Below are positions 7,213-16,191 of a DNA stretch of 38,839 bases, one piece after another. This DNA is from an uncultured Bacilli bacterium (GTDB taxonomy: Bacteria > Bacillota_I > Bacilli_A > RF39 > UBA660). The notes beneath the pieces were generated by a model that was given only the letters and a program-made list of their open reading frames with translations, did not search any database and was not told the origin of the DNA. Position 1 is the first letter of the stretch. Each line of letters opens with the position of its first letter. A program made the translations under genes and the position numbers. The stretch lies in assembly GCA_947628585.1 (NCBI GenBank), contig CANRAL010000009.1, forward strand, positions 1-38,839, given 5' to 3'.

Positions 7213-9067
7213 TATTATATTCCTTTTTTAAATAAACGGATAAAACAGAAATATCCACGGGATTTACTCCACTTATCCGAGATGCTTGAGCGATAGTTTT
7301 GGGTCTTACTTTAATAAGTTTTTGCCTTGCTTCAGTGGCTAAATTTTTTACTTTTGCGTAATCTAAATCATCAGGTATTTCTTTTTCTTCTAGTTTTAAC
7401 ATTTTTTCAACTTCTTTAAAAGCTTTTTTGATATACCCTTCATATTTTACTTCTATTTCTACTTGTTCCATTATTTCTTTAGTTAAATCTAATTTTAAAA
7501 AATTATTATTTAAAAATTCTAATGATATTTCTGGTCGTTTTAATAAATCATAAAAATTAATATTATTATGAGGAAGACTTAAATTATTATCTTGAAAAAT
7601 TTGTTTATTTATTTCAGTTAAATTTAAATATGTTTTTCTTAATAAAGCTAATACTTCACTCAATTTTTCTTTTTTATTTAAATATTCTTGATATTGTTCA
7701 GAAGTTATACTACCAACATTATGAGCATATTCCCTTAATCTTAAATCCGCATTATCACTGCGAAGTAAAAGTCTAAATTCTGCTCTACTAGTTAACATAC
7801 GATATGGTTCAATTGTTCCTTTTGTAACTAAATCATCAATTAATACCCCGATGTAAGCATCACTTCTTTTTAAAATTAAAGGTTCGCGATTAGTAATTTT
7901 TAAACAAGCATTAATCCCAGCAATAATTCCTTGTCCAGCGGCCTCTTCATATCCACTTGTGCCATTTATTTGACCAGCCGTAAATAAATTTTCAATTATT
8001 TTATTTTCTAATGATGGTTTTATTTGTAAAGGATCAATAGCATCATATTCAATTGCATAAGCATATTTGGTTATAACGGCATTTTCTAAACCATGAAGAC
8101 TATGAACCATAAGTTCTTGAACATCTCTTGGCATACTTGTAGAAAACCCTTGTAAATACCAGTCATCATAATATAAACTTTCAGGTTCTAAAAATAATTG
8201 ATGTCTTTCTTTATCTGCGAAACGGACAATTTTATCTTCTATTGAAGGACAATATCTTGGACCAATTCCCGTTGCATAACCACCATACATTGCCGATTTA
8301 TTTAAATTATCTCTAATAATTTTATGGGTTAAGTCATTAGTATATACTAAATAACATGATTGTTGCTTAAAAACATCATATTTATAATCATCATCAAAAG
8401 AAAACTTCCAGGGATGCAAATCCCCTTTTTCTTCTTGCATAACACTAAAATCGATAGAATCTTTTTTTATTCTTTGAGGTGTACCAGTTTTTAATCGCAT
8501 TATCTTTAAACCATATTCTTTTAGTTTGTCGGATAAATAATTACTTCTTTTTTCGCCATGGGGTCCTCCAGGGGTATTTTCACTACCTACCAAAATATTT
8601 CCTTTTAAATAAGTTCCTGTCGTTAAAATAACTGCTTCACTCCTAATTTTTTCGCCACCCGCGGTAATAACTCCTTTTACTTTATTTTCTTCAACTATTA
8701 AATCTTCTATCATTTCTTCTTTTATTTCGAGATTTAAAGTATTTTTTAAAGCATTTAACATATTTTTAGGATAAGTTATTTTATCAGCTTGACAACGTAA
8801 TGAACGAACAGCCGGTCCTTTAGAATTATTTAACATTTTTATTTGTAAATGCGAAATATCGGCGATTTTTCCCATTAAACCCCCAAGAGCATCTACTTCT
8901 CTAACTATTATACCTTTAGCTGTTCCTCCAATAGAAGGATTACAAGGCATATCTCCAATATTTTTTATATTTCCCGTAACTAATAAAGTTTTATGTCCCA
9001 TTTTGGCAGCAATATGAGCAGCTTCGCATCCTGCATGACCACCACCAACAACAATTATATCGTACAT
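7205..9067 (-). CDS. mnmG: tRNA uridine-34 carboxymethylaminomethyl-modification enzyme MnmG
   Basis: FAD-binding partner of MnmE; together they install the carboxymethylaminomethyl group at C5 of wobble uridine 34. The protein opens with the dinucleotide-binding VVGGGHAGCEAA, has the conserved CNPSIGG segment near residue 42, and GTSGYEEAAGQG near 370. 620 residues, normal length. The ATG is preceded by AGGTG. It lies directly behind mnmE, nine bases away, in the same minus-strand operon. Confidence 0.96.
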   Translation of the reverse strand: MYDIIVVGGGHAGCEAAHIAAKMGHKTLLVTGNIKNIGDMPCNPSIGGTAKGIIVREVDALGGLMGKIADISHLQIKMLNNSKGPAVRSLRCQADKITYPKNMLNALKNTLNLEIKEEMIEDLIVEENKVKGVITAGGEKIRSEAVILTTGTYLKGNILVGSENTPGGPHGEKRSNYLSDKLKEYGLKIMRLKTGTPQRIKKDSIDFSVMQEEKGDLHPWKFSFDDDYKYDVFKQQSCYLVYTNDLTHKIIRDNLNKSAMYGGYATGIGPRYCPSIEDKIVRFADKERHQLFLEPESLYYDDWYLQGFSTSMPRDVQELMVHSLHGLENAVITKYAYAIEYDAIDPLQIKPSLENKIIENLFTAGQINGTSGYEEAAGQGIIAGINACLKITNREPLILKRSDAYIGVLIDDLVTKGTIEPYRMLTSRAEFRLLLRSDNADLRLREYAHNVGSITSEQYQEYLNKKEKLSEVLALLRKTYLNLTEINKQIFQDNNLSLPHNNINFYDLLKRPEISLEFLNNNFLKLDLTKEIMEQVEIEVKYEGYIKKAFKEVEKMLKLEEKEIPDDLDYAKVKNLATEARQKLIKVRPKTIAQASRISGVNPVDISVLSVYLKKEYNNE

Positions 9068-9075
9068 TTAGACAC

Positions 9076-10428
9076 CTACTTTCCTAAACAAAATTTACTA
9101 AAAATATTGTCTACTAATTCATCACTATAACTTTCCCCAATTAATTCTCCTAGATAATTCCAAGCATCTTTTAAATCAATTTCTATAATATCTACTTCCA
9201 ATTTATTTAAATAAGCATCATAGGCACTATTTAAAGAATCCATTGCTTTATTAATCAAAGTTATTTGGCGAATATTAGTTAAATAACTCATATTATTATT
9301 AACAATATTATTTAAATTAAATCGATTTTGAATTTCTTTTTTTAAATTATCTAATCCATTTAACTCTTTAGTATTACCTACTACATAAGAAGTATTTAAT
9401 TTTTTATAATCTAATTTAGTTATTAAATCACTTTTATTAATAAAAACAATTACTTCTTGTTTTTTTAATTCATCTAAAATTTTTAATTCCTCATTTGTTA
9501 CATCTTCATTATTATTTAAACAAAAAATAACTAAATCGGCTTTTTGAGCTACTTCTTTACTTTTTTCTACCCCTATTTTTTCTACGACATCAGAAGTATC
9601 ATGAATTCCCGCGGTATCCAAAAAAGTTAATTTTACTCCATTTAAAGAAATACTACCTTCTACAATATCCCTCGTCGTTCCCGGAATATCGGTAACTATT
9701 GCTTTTTCTTCATCTAGTAAAAAATTTAAGATACTACTTTTACCAACATTAGGACGTCCAATTATGGCTACTTTAATTCCTTCATTTATTATTTTTCCGT
9801 TATTAGCATCATTTACTATTTCTTGTAATTCTTTTTTAAAAATAGTTAACTGCTTTTCTAATAAATTATTTGTCACTACTAATTCATCTTCATATTCAGG
9901 ATAATCTATATTTACTTCAATATTAGCAATTATATCTCCCATCTTTTCCCGAATATTTTTGATTTTTTGAGTTAATTTTCCACCTATATTATTTAAAGCT
10001 AAAACTCGTTTAGCATCATTTTCGGCCATTATTAAATCATTAACACTTTCAGCTTGTAAAAGATTAATTCGGCCATTTAAAAATGCTCTTTTCGTAAATT
10101 CCCCAGGAGTTGCTAATCGACAACCGTTTTTAATTAAAAGTTCAACTATTTTCATAGTTGTATTAATTCCTCCATGACAATTTATTTCAACAATATCTTC
10201 TTTAGTATAAGTTCTCGGAGATAACATTATGGAAAGTAATACTTCATCGATTAATTCTTCATTATCATAAATATGACCATATAAAATACTATGACTAGCT
10301 TCTTTAGTCAAATCTTTTTCCTTAAATATTTTATTAGCTATTTTTATTGCATCTTGCCCAGATATTCGCACAATAGAAATTGCCCCAATTCCTGGACTTG
10401 TAGCAATAGCACATATAGTATCTTCCAT
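9076..10428 (-). CDS. mnmE: tRNA modification GTPase MnmE
   Basis: G protein that works with MnmG in wobble-uridine modification. An N-terminal tetrahydrofolate-binding domain begins with DTICAIATSPGIGAISIVRISG; the inserted G domain has GRPNVGKSS (P-loop), DIPGTTRD, DTAGIHDT and NKSD; the protein ends in FCLGK, the signature C-terminal CxGK with the catalytic Cys. The ORF track begins at an upstream TTG within the ribosome site; ATG 10428 with GAAGGAG in front is the better start, giving 450 residues. A TATAAT lies just upstream. The gene is divergent from the XRE regulator. Confidence 0.95.
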   Translation of the reverse strand: MEDTICAIATSPGIGAISIVRISGQDAIKIANKIFKEKDLTKEASHSILYGHIYDNEELIDEVLLSIMLSPRTYTKEDIVEINCHGGINTTMKIVELLIKNGCRLATPGEFTKRAFLNGRINLLQAESVNDLIMAENDAKRVLALNNIGGKLTQKIKNIREKMGDIIANIEVNIDYPEYEDELVVTNNLLEKQLTIFKKELQEIVNDANNGKIINEGIKVAIIGRPNVGKSSILNFLLDEEKAIVTDIPGTTRDIVEGSISLNGVKLTFLDTAGIHDTSDVVEKIGVEKSKEVAQKADLVIFCLNNNEDVTNEELKILDELKKQEVIVFINKSDLITKLDYKKLNTSYVVGNTKELNGLDNLKKEIQNRFNLNNIVNNNMSYLTNIRQITLINKAMDSLNSAYDAYLNKLEVDIIEIDLKDAWNYLGELIGESYSDELVDNIFSKFCLGK

Positions 10429-10583
10429 AATTTTCTCCTTCAATAGGTGTATTATACCACTTTTTTTCTTAAAGAAATAATAATTATTATATATAACTTA
10501 TACTTATAATAAAATACAATTTATAACTAATTTAATTATAAATTATTGTTATAGAATAAATTTAGAAGGATTTTGGTGAAGTT

Positions 10584-10916
10584 ATGGAAAATCTAAGAAT
10601 TATTCGCGAAAAACAAGGTAAAAGTCAAGTTAATGTTGCTGTAAATATTGGAGTTGCTCAAGAAATGATTTCATCTTATGAATCAGGCAAATCACTTCCT
10701 AGTGCTAAAACTTTAATCAAATTAGCCAATTATTTGAATACAAGTACAGATTATTTATTAGGATTAACAAATGATCCTACACCTATAAAATTATACTCTC
10801 GAAGTAATTTATCTAATGAAGAAATAAAATTTTTAACAAAATTTGCTCAACTAGCGGTTGAAGATCAAATTAAACTTATTGGTTATATGGATGCTTTAGC
10901 CCACATTGCCAATTAA
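10584..10916 (+). CDS. XRE-family helix-turn-helix transcriptional regulator
   Basis: A 110-residue protein with an N-terminal Cro/C1-type helix-turn-helix (residues about 3-60: LRIIREKQGKSQ..VA, then the MISSYESGKSLPSAKTLIKLANYL recognition and capping helices, ending TSTDYLLG). The C-terminal 45 residues are helical with no known ligand domain. It is on the plus strand between mnmE and jag, which are minus-strand genes and usually adjacent, so it looks like an insertion in a conserved cluster. It faces jag convergently across a shared terminator. Its target is unknown; autoregulation of the divergent mnmE interval is possible but no operator is evident. Confidence 0.85.
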   Translation: MENLRIIREKQGKSQVNVAVNIGVAQEMISSYESGKSLPSAKTLIKLANYLNTSTDYLLGLTNDPTPIKLYSRSNLSNEEIKFLTKFAQLAVEDQIKLIGYMDALAHIAN

Positions 10917-10940
10917 AAAGTCAGATATTATTCTGGCTTT
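10917..10940. terminator. Bidirectional terminator between xre and jag
   Basis: AAAGTCAGA and TCTGGCTTT pair (one G-T wobble) around a 6-nt loop. The minus-strand side continues into TTTTTAATT, serving jag; the plus-strand side has a weaker T tract. It overlaps the last codons of jag. Confidence 0.7.
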
Positions 10941-11533
10941 ATTACTACATGGCGATTAGGTTCTTCTCCTTCACTTTCCGTTTTAACTCCTTTAAAATTA
11001 GTTAAAATGTTATGAACTATTCTTCTTTCATATGCATTCATATTTTCCATATGAACTTCCATTTTTGTTTTAACGGCTTCTTTAGCCATTTTTTTAGCTA
11101 AATATTCTAAATTTCTTTGTTTTTTATTACGATAATTTTCAACATCTAAAACTACTTTAAAATTAACTTTATATTTTGCTAAAAGCATTTGTTTAACTAA
11201 TATTTCTAAGGCCTTTAAAGTTTGACCATTTTTACCAATCAAAATAGCATTATGATTAGAATATATCTTTAATATATTGATACCATCTTTTTTTTGAATT
11301 TCAAAATTTACTTCAAGACCTAAACCCTCAATTAATTCTTTTAAATATTCTTTAGTTACTTGATATAATTCTTCTTTCTTAATAACAGTAACACTCACAG
11401 TACTTCCCTTAAATAATTTTCCTTTATTTTCGGTTACTGTATAAACGATTTCATCAGTTGTTAAATTATTTTCTTTTAATATTTCGTTAAGTACTTCCGC
11501 GGTTTCTTTACCTTCTTTTATGATCGTTTCCAT
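10928..11533 (-). CDS. jag: RNA-binding protein Jag/KhpB (EloR)
   Basis: Cytoplasmic KH/R3H RNA-binding protein linked to cell elongation control and associated with YidC. Domains in order: Jag-N (about 1-50, METIIKEGKETAEVL), a KH domain with the GKNG loop (about 95-115), and an R3H domain near the C-terminus (MNAYERRIVHNIL). 201 residues from the ATG at 11533, which has GGAAG upstream; the longer ORF-track start has no support. A TTGAAA-N17-TATAAT promoter lies between it and yidC, and yidC has its own terminator, so jag can be transcribed separately. Confidence 0.92.
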   Translation of the reverse strand: METIIKEGKETAEVLNEILKENNLTTDEIVYTVTENKGKLFKGSTVSVTVIKKEELYQVTKEYLKELIEGLGLEVNFEIQKKDGINILKIYSNHNAILIGKNGQTLKALEILVKQMLLAKYKVNFKVVLDVENYRNKKQRNLEYLAKKMAKEAVKTKMEVHMENMNAYERRIVHNILTNFKGVKTESEGEEPNRHVVIKPE

Positions 11534-11557
11534 ACTTCTTCCTTCTTTCTTACGCTT

Positions 11558-11586
11558 ATTATAAAACAAAGTAGCCTAAATTTCAA
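11558..11586 (-). promoter_or_regulatory. Promoter of jag
   Basis: Minus-strand TTGAAA and TATAAT with a 17-base spacer, downstream of the yidC terminator and about 25 bases upstream of the jag ATG. Confidence 0.7.
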
Positions 11587-11599
11587 ATTTTTCTTATAC

Positions 11600-11630
11600 A
11601 AAAAAAGAATAGCCTCGATGAACTATTCTT
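11600..11630 (-). terminator. Terminator after yidC
   Basis: On the minus strand AAGAATAG and CTATTCTT pair around a 10-nt loop and run straight into a tract of seven T. The first arm overlaps the yidC stop codon. Confidence 0.75.
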
Positions 11631-12606
11631 TTACTTTAGCTTTTAATATCTTTTTATTTTTTTTCTTATCTTTATTAAATAAACCAAAAATCATATTTTG
11701 AATTGATATAAAGGCATAAGTTGTAATCCAGTAGAAAGATAAAGCAGTTGGAAAATTAAGAGATCCATAAACGATAATAACTAACATTACATATAACATT
11801 ATTTTCATTTGTTTAGCCATATCTTCTGTTTGACTAGGATTACTATTCATTGTTTGTTTAAATGAGAAGTATGTAGAAACACCAATTAATATTAATAATA
11901 ATAAATACATATAATTTCCGGATTTAATTCCCACTAAAGGAGTTGTTCCAAGTTGAAAACCTAATAATGATTGTTCATAAATTACAGGAATACGATATAT
12001 AGCTTGTAAAAAAGCAAAAAATAATGGTAATTGTAAAAATGATACTAAACAACCTGTCACAGGATTAATTTTATATTTTTTATAAACTAACATTGTTTCT
12101 TGACTCTTAGCCATTAAGGAATCATTATCCGTACGGTTCCGATATTTTCTTTCTATTTTTTCTATTTCGGGTTGAGCTTTTTGCATATTTTGACTTTGTT
12201 TAACGGTTTTAAAACTAAATGGTAATAATATTAATCTAATAGCTAAACCAATTAATATTACGGAAATACCCATATTTTTAACAAGATATCCTAATTTAAT
12301 TATCAAAAATGCTAGAGGTTTAACAAAGAAAAATTCCCATAGACCATTACTATCATTAGAATTAATTTTATAATCTTCACAAGTTGGTAATTCACTTAAA
12401 GGAATGTTTAATTGATCCCCATACTTTTCATATATCTTATATAATTCTCCATCTTTTTCAGGCAAACACAAAATGTTTTTTTGTAACATTTGACCAGTTT
12501 CATCATATTTAACAATTTGTTTATCCTCATTAATTATATAATTAGAATTACCACACCCTGTTAACAATAAAAATAAACAACAAATAATAATAATTTTATT
12601 TTTCAT
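11623..12606 (-). CDS. yidC: Membrane protein insertase YidC/SpoIIIJ (lipoprotein)
   Basis: Inserts proteins into the cytoplasmic membrane, with or after the Sec translocon; the Bacillus paralogue SpoIIIJ is needed in sporulation. The N-terminus is a lipoprotein signal peptide with the lipobox LLTGC (Cys18). After it come the first membrane helix, the Oxa1 core with the family segment LRLILLPFSFKTVKQSQNM, a cytoplasmic hairpin, and further membrane helices to about residue 310, then a Lys-rich ribosome-contacting tail. At 327 residues it is slightly longer than usual for Gram-positive YidC because of an extra segment after the lipobox. It overlaps rnpA by 11 bases. Confidence 0.94.
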   Translation of the reverse strand: MKNKIIIICCLFLLLTGCGNSNYIINEDKQIVKYDETGQMLQKNILCLPEKDGELYKIYEKYGDQLNIPLSELPTCEDYKINSNDSNGLWEFFFVKPLAFLIIKLGYLVKNMGISVILIGLAIRLILLPFSFKTVKQSQNMQKAQPEIEKIERKYRNRTDNDSLMAKSQETMLVYKKYKINPVTGCLVSFLQLPLFFAFLQAIYRIPVIYEQSLLGFQLGTTPLVGIKSGNYMYLLLLILIGVSTYFSFKQTMNSNPSQTEDMAKQMKIMLYVMLVIIVYGSLNFPTALSFYWITTYAFISIQNMIFGLFNKDKKKNKKILKAKVKE

Positions 12607-12931
12607 TATCTTCCTTTCGTAATAGATTTCCTAATTCATTAACCTTTTCTTCAAAACTTAAAGAATTATAATCCTTCTTTATCATTATAATATAATCTGT
12701 ATTATTTTTAAATAAACTTTTATTTAAATCAATAATATTTCGTAATTGTCTTTTTATTTTATTTCGCGTAACTGCATTACCCCATTTCTTACTAACAGCG
12801 ATACCAAAATGAGGTTTATAGGTATCCTTTTTTAAATAAAAAATTTTATAATAATTATTATAAAAAAAATTTCCTTTATGGATAATTTCATTAAAAAGAC
12901 TATTTTGTTTAACAACTTCATACTTTTTCAT
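12596..12931 (-). CDS. rnpA: Ribonuclease P protein component
   Basis: Protein subunit of RNase P, which matures the 5' end of tRNAs. The family's RNR signature is present as TRNKIKRQLRNI at about residues 55-66, with the preceding FGIAVSKKWGNAV strand. 111 residues, the usual size. It lies between rpmH (34 bases upstream) and yidC (11-base overlap), the universal order at this locus. Confidence 0.93.
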   Translation of the reverse strand: MKKYEVVKQNSLFNEIIHKGNFFYNNYYKIFYLKKDTYKPHFGIAVSKKWGNAVTRNKIKRQLRNIIDLNKSLFKNNTDYIIMIKKDYNSLSFEEKVNELGNLLRKEDNEK

Positions 12932-12965
12932 TAAAACACCTTATAGGAAAATGATACAATAAAAT

Positions 12966-13100
12966 TTATTTTGTATTAATTAAATTTTTACGACCTTTTT
13001 TTCTTCTATTATTTATAACATCTTTATGTTCTTGCATTCTAGCTCTAAAACCTTGTTTTTTAGCTTTTCGATGATTATTTGGTTGAAATGTTCTTTTCAT
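12966..13100 (-). CDS. rpmH: 50S ribosomal protein L34
   Basis: A 44-residue basic protein (MKRTFQPNNHRKAKKQGFRA..., ending NTK) missed by the ORF track because of its size. It matches L34 over its whole length, including the MKRTFQP start and the GFRARM motif; L34 is a component of the large ribosomal subunit. GGGAG lies before the ATG. It is the gene next to oriC on the left, as in most bacteria, and is preceded by a good sigma-A promoter. Confidence 0.96.
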   Translation of the reverse strand: MKRTFQPNNHRKAKKQGFRARMQEHKDVINNRRKKGRKNLINTK

Positions 13101-13132
13101 TATATATTCTCCCTTTCCTTTTTAGCCCTTGT

Positions 13133-13162
13133 ATTATAATATTAAAAGAGTATTCAAGTCAA
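13133..13162 (-). promoter_or_regulatory. Promoter of rpmH-rnpA-yidC
   Basis: Minus-strand TTGACT and TATAAT with an 18-base spacer, about 33 bases upstream of the rpmH ATG. Confidence 0.65.
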
Positions 13163-13409
13163 GCCTAAAAAATACTTTTGGTTAATAACTTCATTTTATT
13201 TGAAATATTTTTTTTATTTATTAACATTTTAATAAAGTTATCAACATAATTAACAACATCAACATTATGTTATTTTAACATTGTTGTTAATTTGTTGATA
13301 TTGTTAACAAATATTTTGTTGATAATGTTGATAACTTCATTTTTCTATGGTTTCACCAACACTTTTTTGTTGATAACTTTGTTGATAACTGGTTAATAAG
13401 ACTTTTTTC

Positions 13410-13438
13410 TTGTTTGTTTTAGAAAAATGTATTACAAT
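13410..13438 (+). promoter_or_regulatory. Promoter of dnaA
   Basis: TTGTTT and TACAAT with a 17-base spacer, 34 bases before the dnaA ATG and about 20 bases after the last DnaA box, so DnaA binding could autoregulate it. Confidence 0.55.
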
Positions 13439-13471
13439 TTATCTAGGAAGTAGTGATAGTGGGGTGAGGGT

Positions 13472-14830
13472 ATGAAAACTGAAGACTTATTTGATCAATT
13501 TTTGATGGAGATTGCCGGACAAGTCACGCCAAGTCTTTATGGTGTATGGTTTTCAAAATTAAAACTCGTATCTATCACCGATAATCTTATAACATTTAAA
13601 GTTCCAATGCCGATTCATAAAACTTATTTAAAAAATAATTATGATACTATAATTAAAGAAACATTTTATTCTTTAACCGGGATAAAATATAATGTAGAAT
13701 ATTTATTAGAGGAAGAACTGGAAAATAAAAAACAAGAAGAAATAACTAATGTAATCGAAGAACCCCCAGAAAAAATAATGTGGAAAACTAATTTAAATCC
13801 GAAATATACCTTTGATAATTATGTAGTAGGGGATACCAATAGATTAGCTTTTGTTGCCGCCCAGGCCGTGGCTAAGAATCCAGGAGAAATACATAATCCT
13901 TTATTTATATATGGACGAAGTGGGTTAGGTAAAACCCATTTAATGCAAGCAATAGGTAATTATATAGCTCAAAATTCCAATTTAAAAGTTATTTATACCA
14001 CCAGTAATGAATTTATGAGTGATTTCACTGGTATAGCAACAATAGATAAAGGCGTAGATAGTATGAATTATGCCAACGAATTTAAAAATAAATACCGGAA
14101 TGTTGATGTTTTAATAATTGATGATATTCAATTTTTAGTAGGAGCAGAAAAAACCCAAAATGAATTTTTTCATACCTTTAATGAATTACATCAAGCTAAT
14201 AAACAAATAATTATTAGCAGTGATAAAAGTCCCGATGATTTAAAGAAAATTGAAGATCGCTTACGAAGTCGTTTTATGTGGGGATTACCTGTAGATATAT
14301 ATCCTCCAGATTTTAACTTAAGATGTGAAATAATAAAAGCCAAAATTAAAAATACCAGTATTGAAAATAAATTAAATAATGATGTTATCGAATATATTGC
14401 CAATGCTTGTGTAAATGATGTTAGGCATATTGAAGGGACAATTAATCGGCTTTTAGCTTATACCGCGATGATGGTACCCGATAAAATTACTTTAGATTTT
14501 GCTGTAGAAGCTTTAAAAGATTATGTTAATACTAATATATTTATTAACAATACAATTGCTTCAATTCAAAAAGCAGTTGCCGATTATTTCAATATTACAG
14601 TTGAGGATTTAAAAAGTAAAAAGAAAAATAATATGATTGTTAAATGTCGCAATATAGCTATGTATTTATGTCGAATGGAAACTGAAGAAAATTTAATGAA
14701 AATTGGTTTAGAGTTTGGAGGAAGAGATCATTCAACAGTTTCCATAGCATTAGAAAAAATGACTAAAAGCTTAAAAACTGATGAAAACTTGAATAAAATG
14801 TTAGAAGAGATAAAAGGAAAGTTAAAATAA
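13472..14830 (+). CDS. dnaA: Chromosomal replication initiator protein DnaA
   Basis: AAA+ ATPase that binds DnaA boxes and opens oriC. Domain I (about 1-80), a short linker, the ATPase domain with GRSGLGKTHLMQAIG (Walker A), VLIIDDIQFL (Walker B) and the sensor segment RLRSRFMWGL, and the C-terminal DNA-binding domain with the DnaA signature GGRDHSTVSIALEK at about residues 416-429. 452 residues, normal length. A GGGGTGAGGG ribosome site precedes the ATG. It is the first gene of the right replication arm. Confidence 0.98.
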   Translation: MKTEDLFDQFLMEIAGQVTPSLYGVWFSKLKLVSITDNLITFKVPMPIHKTYLKNNYDTIIKETFYSLTGIKYNVEYLLEEELENKKQEEITNVIEEPPEKIMWKTNLNPKYTFDNYVVGDTNRLAFVAAQAVAKNPGEIHNPLFIYGRSGLGKTHLMQAIGNYIAQNSNLKVIYTTSNEFMSDFTGIATIDKGVDSMNYANEFKNKYRNVDVLIIDDIQFLVGAEKTQNEFFHTFNELHQANKQIIISSDKSPDDLKKIEDRLRSRFMWGLPVDIYPPDFNLRCEIIKAKIKNTSIENKLNNDVIEYIANACVNDVRHIEGTINRLLAYTAMMVPDKITLDFAVEALKDYVNTNIFINNTIASIQKAVADYFNITVEDLKSKKKNNMIVKCRNIAMYLCRMETEENLMKIGLEFGGRDHSTVSIALEKMTKSLKTDENLNKMLEEIKGKLK

Positions 14831-14960
14831 TGTTAATAAATATTCCTTTAAAATAAATAAAATTAGCAAAAGAGAATAATTTATTAACAAATTAACCTTA
14901 TAACAATAATTATTATTTATATAAATAAAAGAAAAAATGATAAAAGAAGGAGAGAGAAAA

Positions 14961-16082
14961 ATGAAATGGAGTATTGAAAAAAATATTTTACTAGAAGCTT
15001 TAAATGATGTTACTAGAGCTTTAACCCAAAGAACTACTATACCAGTATTAAATGGGATAGTATTCGAAATTGATAAAAAGGGAATAGATTTATTAGCTAG
15101 TGATAGTGAATTATCAATAAAAGTTCATATTGATAGTAGTGATATTAAAAATATTGAAGGAGAAGGTAAGATTATTATTCAAAGTAAATCTTTTGTGGAA
15201 ATGATTAAAAAAATGCCAACCAATATTATTAATTTTGAAGTTGAAGATGATTTAAAAATAAAAATTTATTCTGATACAAATCAATATCGTTTAAATGGCT
15301 ATAATCCTATGGATTATCCTAATATTAGTATGGAACCAAATGATAAAGCTATTATTTTAAAGGCAACCATAATTAAAGAAATAATAAATCAAACAGCTTA
15401 TGCCTTATCTAATCAAGAAGTAAGACCATTATTAACTGGTTTAAATTTAAAAATAAATGGTGATATTTTAGAATGTATAGCTACTGATTCTTATCGTTTA
15501 GCTAAAAAGAATATTCGATTAGATAATATAATAGAAAATAGTATTAATATTGTTATACCTGGGAAAAGTATTATTGAATTAGAAAAAATCTTGGGTGATG
15601 ATGAAGAAAACATTGAAATGTATATATTTAAAAATAAAATATTATTTAAATATAAAAATATTTCTTTATTAAGCAATTTATTAGAAGGTGCTTATCCCGA
15701 AACAAGTCATTTTATTCCATCTGATTTTATTTATATGATAAATTTAAAATTACAAGATTTTTATGATGCTGTAGATCGGGCGGCATTACTTGCTGAAAAT
15801 AAAGAAAAAAATATTATTAAAGTTCATATAGAAGATAAAAACATGATTATTACTAGTGCTTCAAATGAATTGGGTAATGCTGAAGAAAAAATAAATATTG
15901 ATAGTAATACAAAAGAAAGTTTAAATATTTCTTTTAGTTCTAAATATATGTTGGATGCTTTAAAGGTTATAAAAGAAGAAAATATTTTCTTATTACTTAA
16001 TACTGATGATAAACCAATTATTATTAAACCTGTAACAGATGAATCCTTATTAGAACTTATATTACCTATAAAAACTTATTAA
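14961..16082 (+). CDS. dnaN: DNA polymerase III sliding clamp (beta subunit)
   Basis: Ring-shaped processivity factor of DNA polymerase III. The 373-residue protein has the three-domain clamp layout: an N-terminal domain from MKWSIEKNILLEALNDV, a middle domain with EVRPLLTGL and the TDSYRLA segment, and a C-terminal domain ending in LPIKTY, the usual end of DnaN. The ORF track begins 24 bases earlier at MIKEGER, but that segment is the ribosome site (AAGGAGAG), so ATG 14961 is the start. It follows dnaA after 130 bases of AT-rich sequence and ends at its own terminator. Confidence 0.97.
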   Translation: MKWSIEKNILLEALNDVTRALTQRTTIPVLNGIVFEIDKKGIDLLASDSELSIKVHIDSSDIKNIEGEGKIIIQSKSFVEMIKKMPTNIINFEVEDDLKIKIYSDTNQYRLNGYNPMDYPNISMEPNDKAIILKATIIKEIINQTAYALSNQEVRPLLTGLNLKINGDILECIATDSYRLAKKNIRLDNIIENSINIVIPGKSIIELEKILGDDEENIEMYIFKNKILFKYKNISLLSNLLEGAYPETSHFIPSDFIYMINLKLQDFYDAVDRAALLAENKEKNIIKVHIEDKNMIITSASNELGNAEEKINIDSNTKESLNISFSSKYMLDALKVIKEENIFLLLNTDDKPIIIKPVTDESLLELILPIKTY

Positions 16083-16090
16083 AATTAAGA

Positions 16091-16125
16091 AAAAGAATTT
16101 AAAAAAATAAAAAATTCTTTTTTTC
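16091..16125 (+). terminator. Terminator after dnaN
   Basis: AAAAGAATTT and AAATTCTTTT pair around an A-rich loop, followed by TTTT. It separates dnaN from the ComK-like gene. Confidence 0.6.
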
Positions 16126-16191
16126 TTACTTTATTCGACAAATTTTTTAATAAAAATATGTATAATATAAGACATTTCAAGGGGGAATATT

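Larger units (their letters stand above)
13101..13471. other. oriC: Chromosomal replication origin region (oriC) with DnaA boxes
   Basis: A 371-bp gap between rpmH and dnaA. It holds five exact copies of TTATCAACA or its complement TGTTGATAA: 13238-13246 on the plus strand, and 13317-13325, 13326-13334, 13368-13376 and 13380-13388 on the other, plus a near copy at 13293-13301. These differ from the E. coli/Bacillus consensus TTATCCACA at one base. The 13317 and 13326 boxes are directly abutting. The surrounding sequence is nearly all A and T and could unwind. The dnaA-dnaN gap (14831-14960) is also AT-rich but I see no exact box there. No other gene is seen here. Confidence 0.85.
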
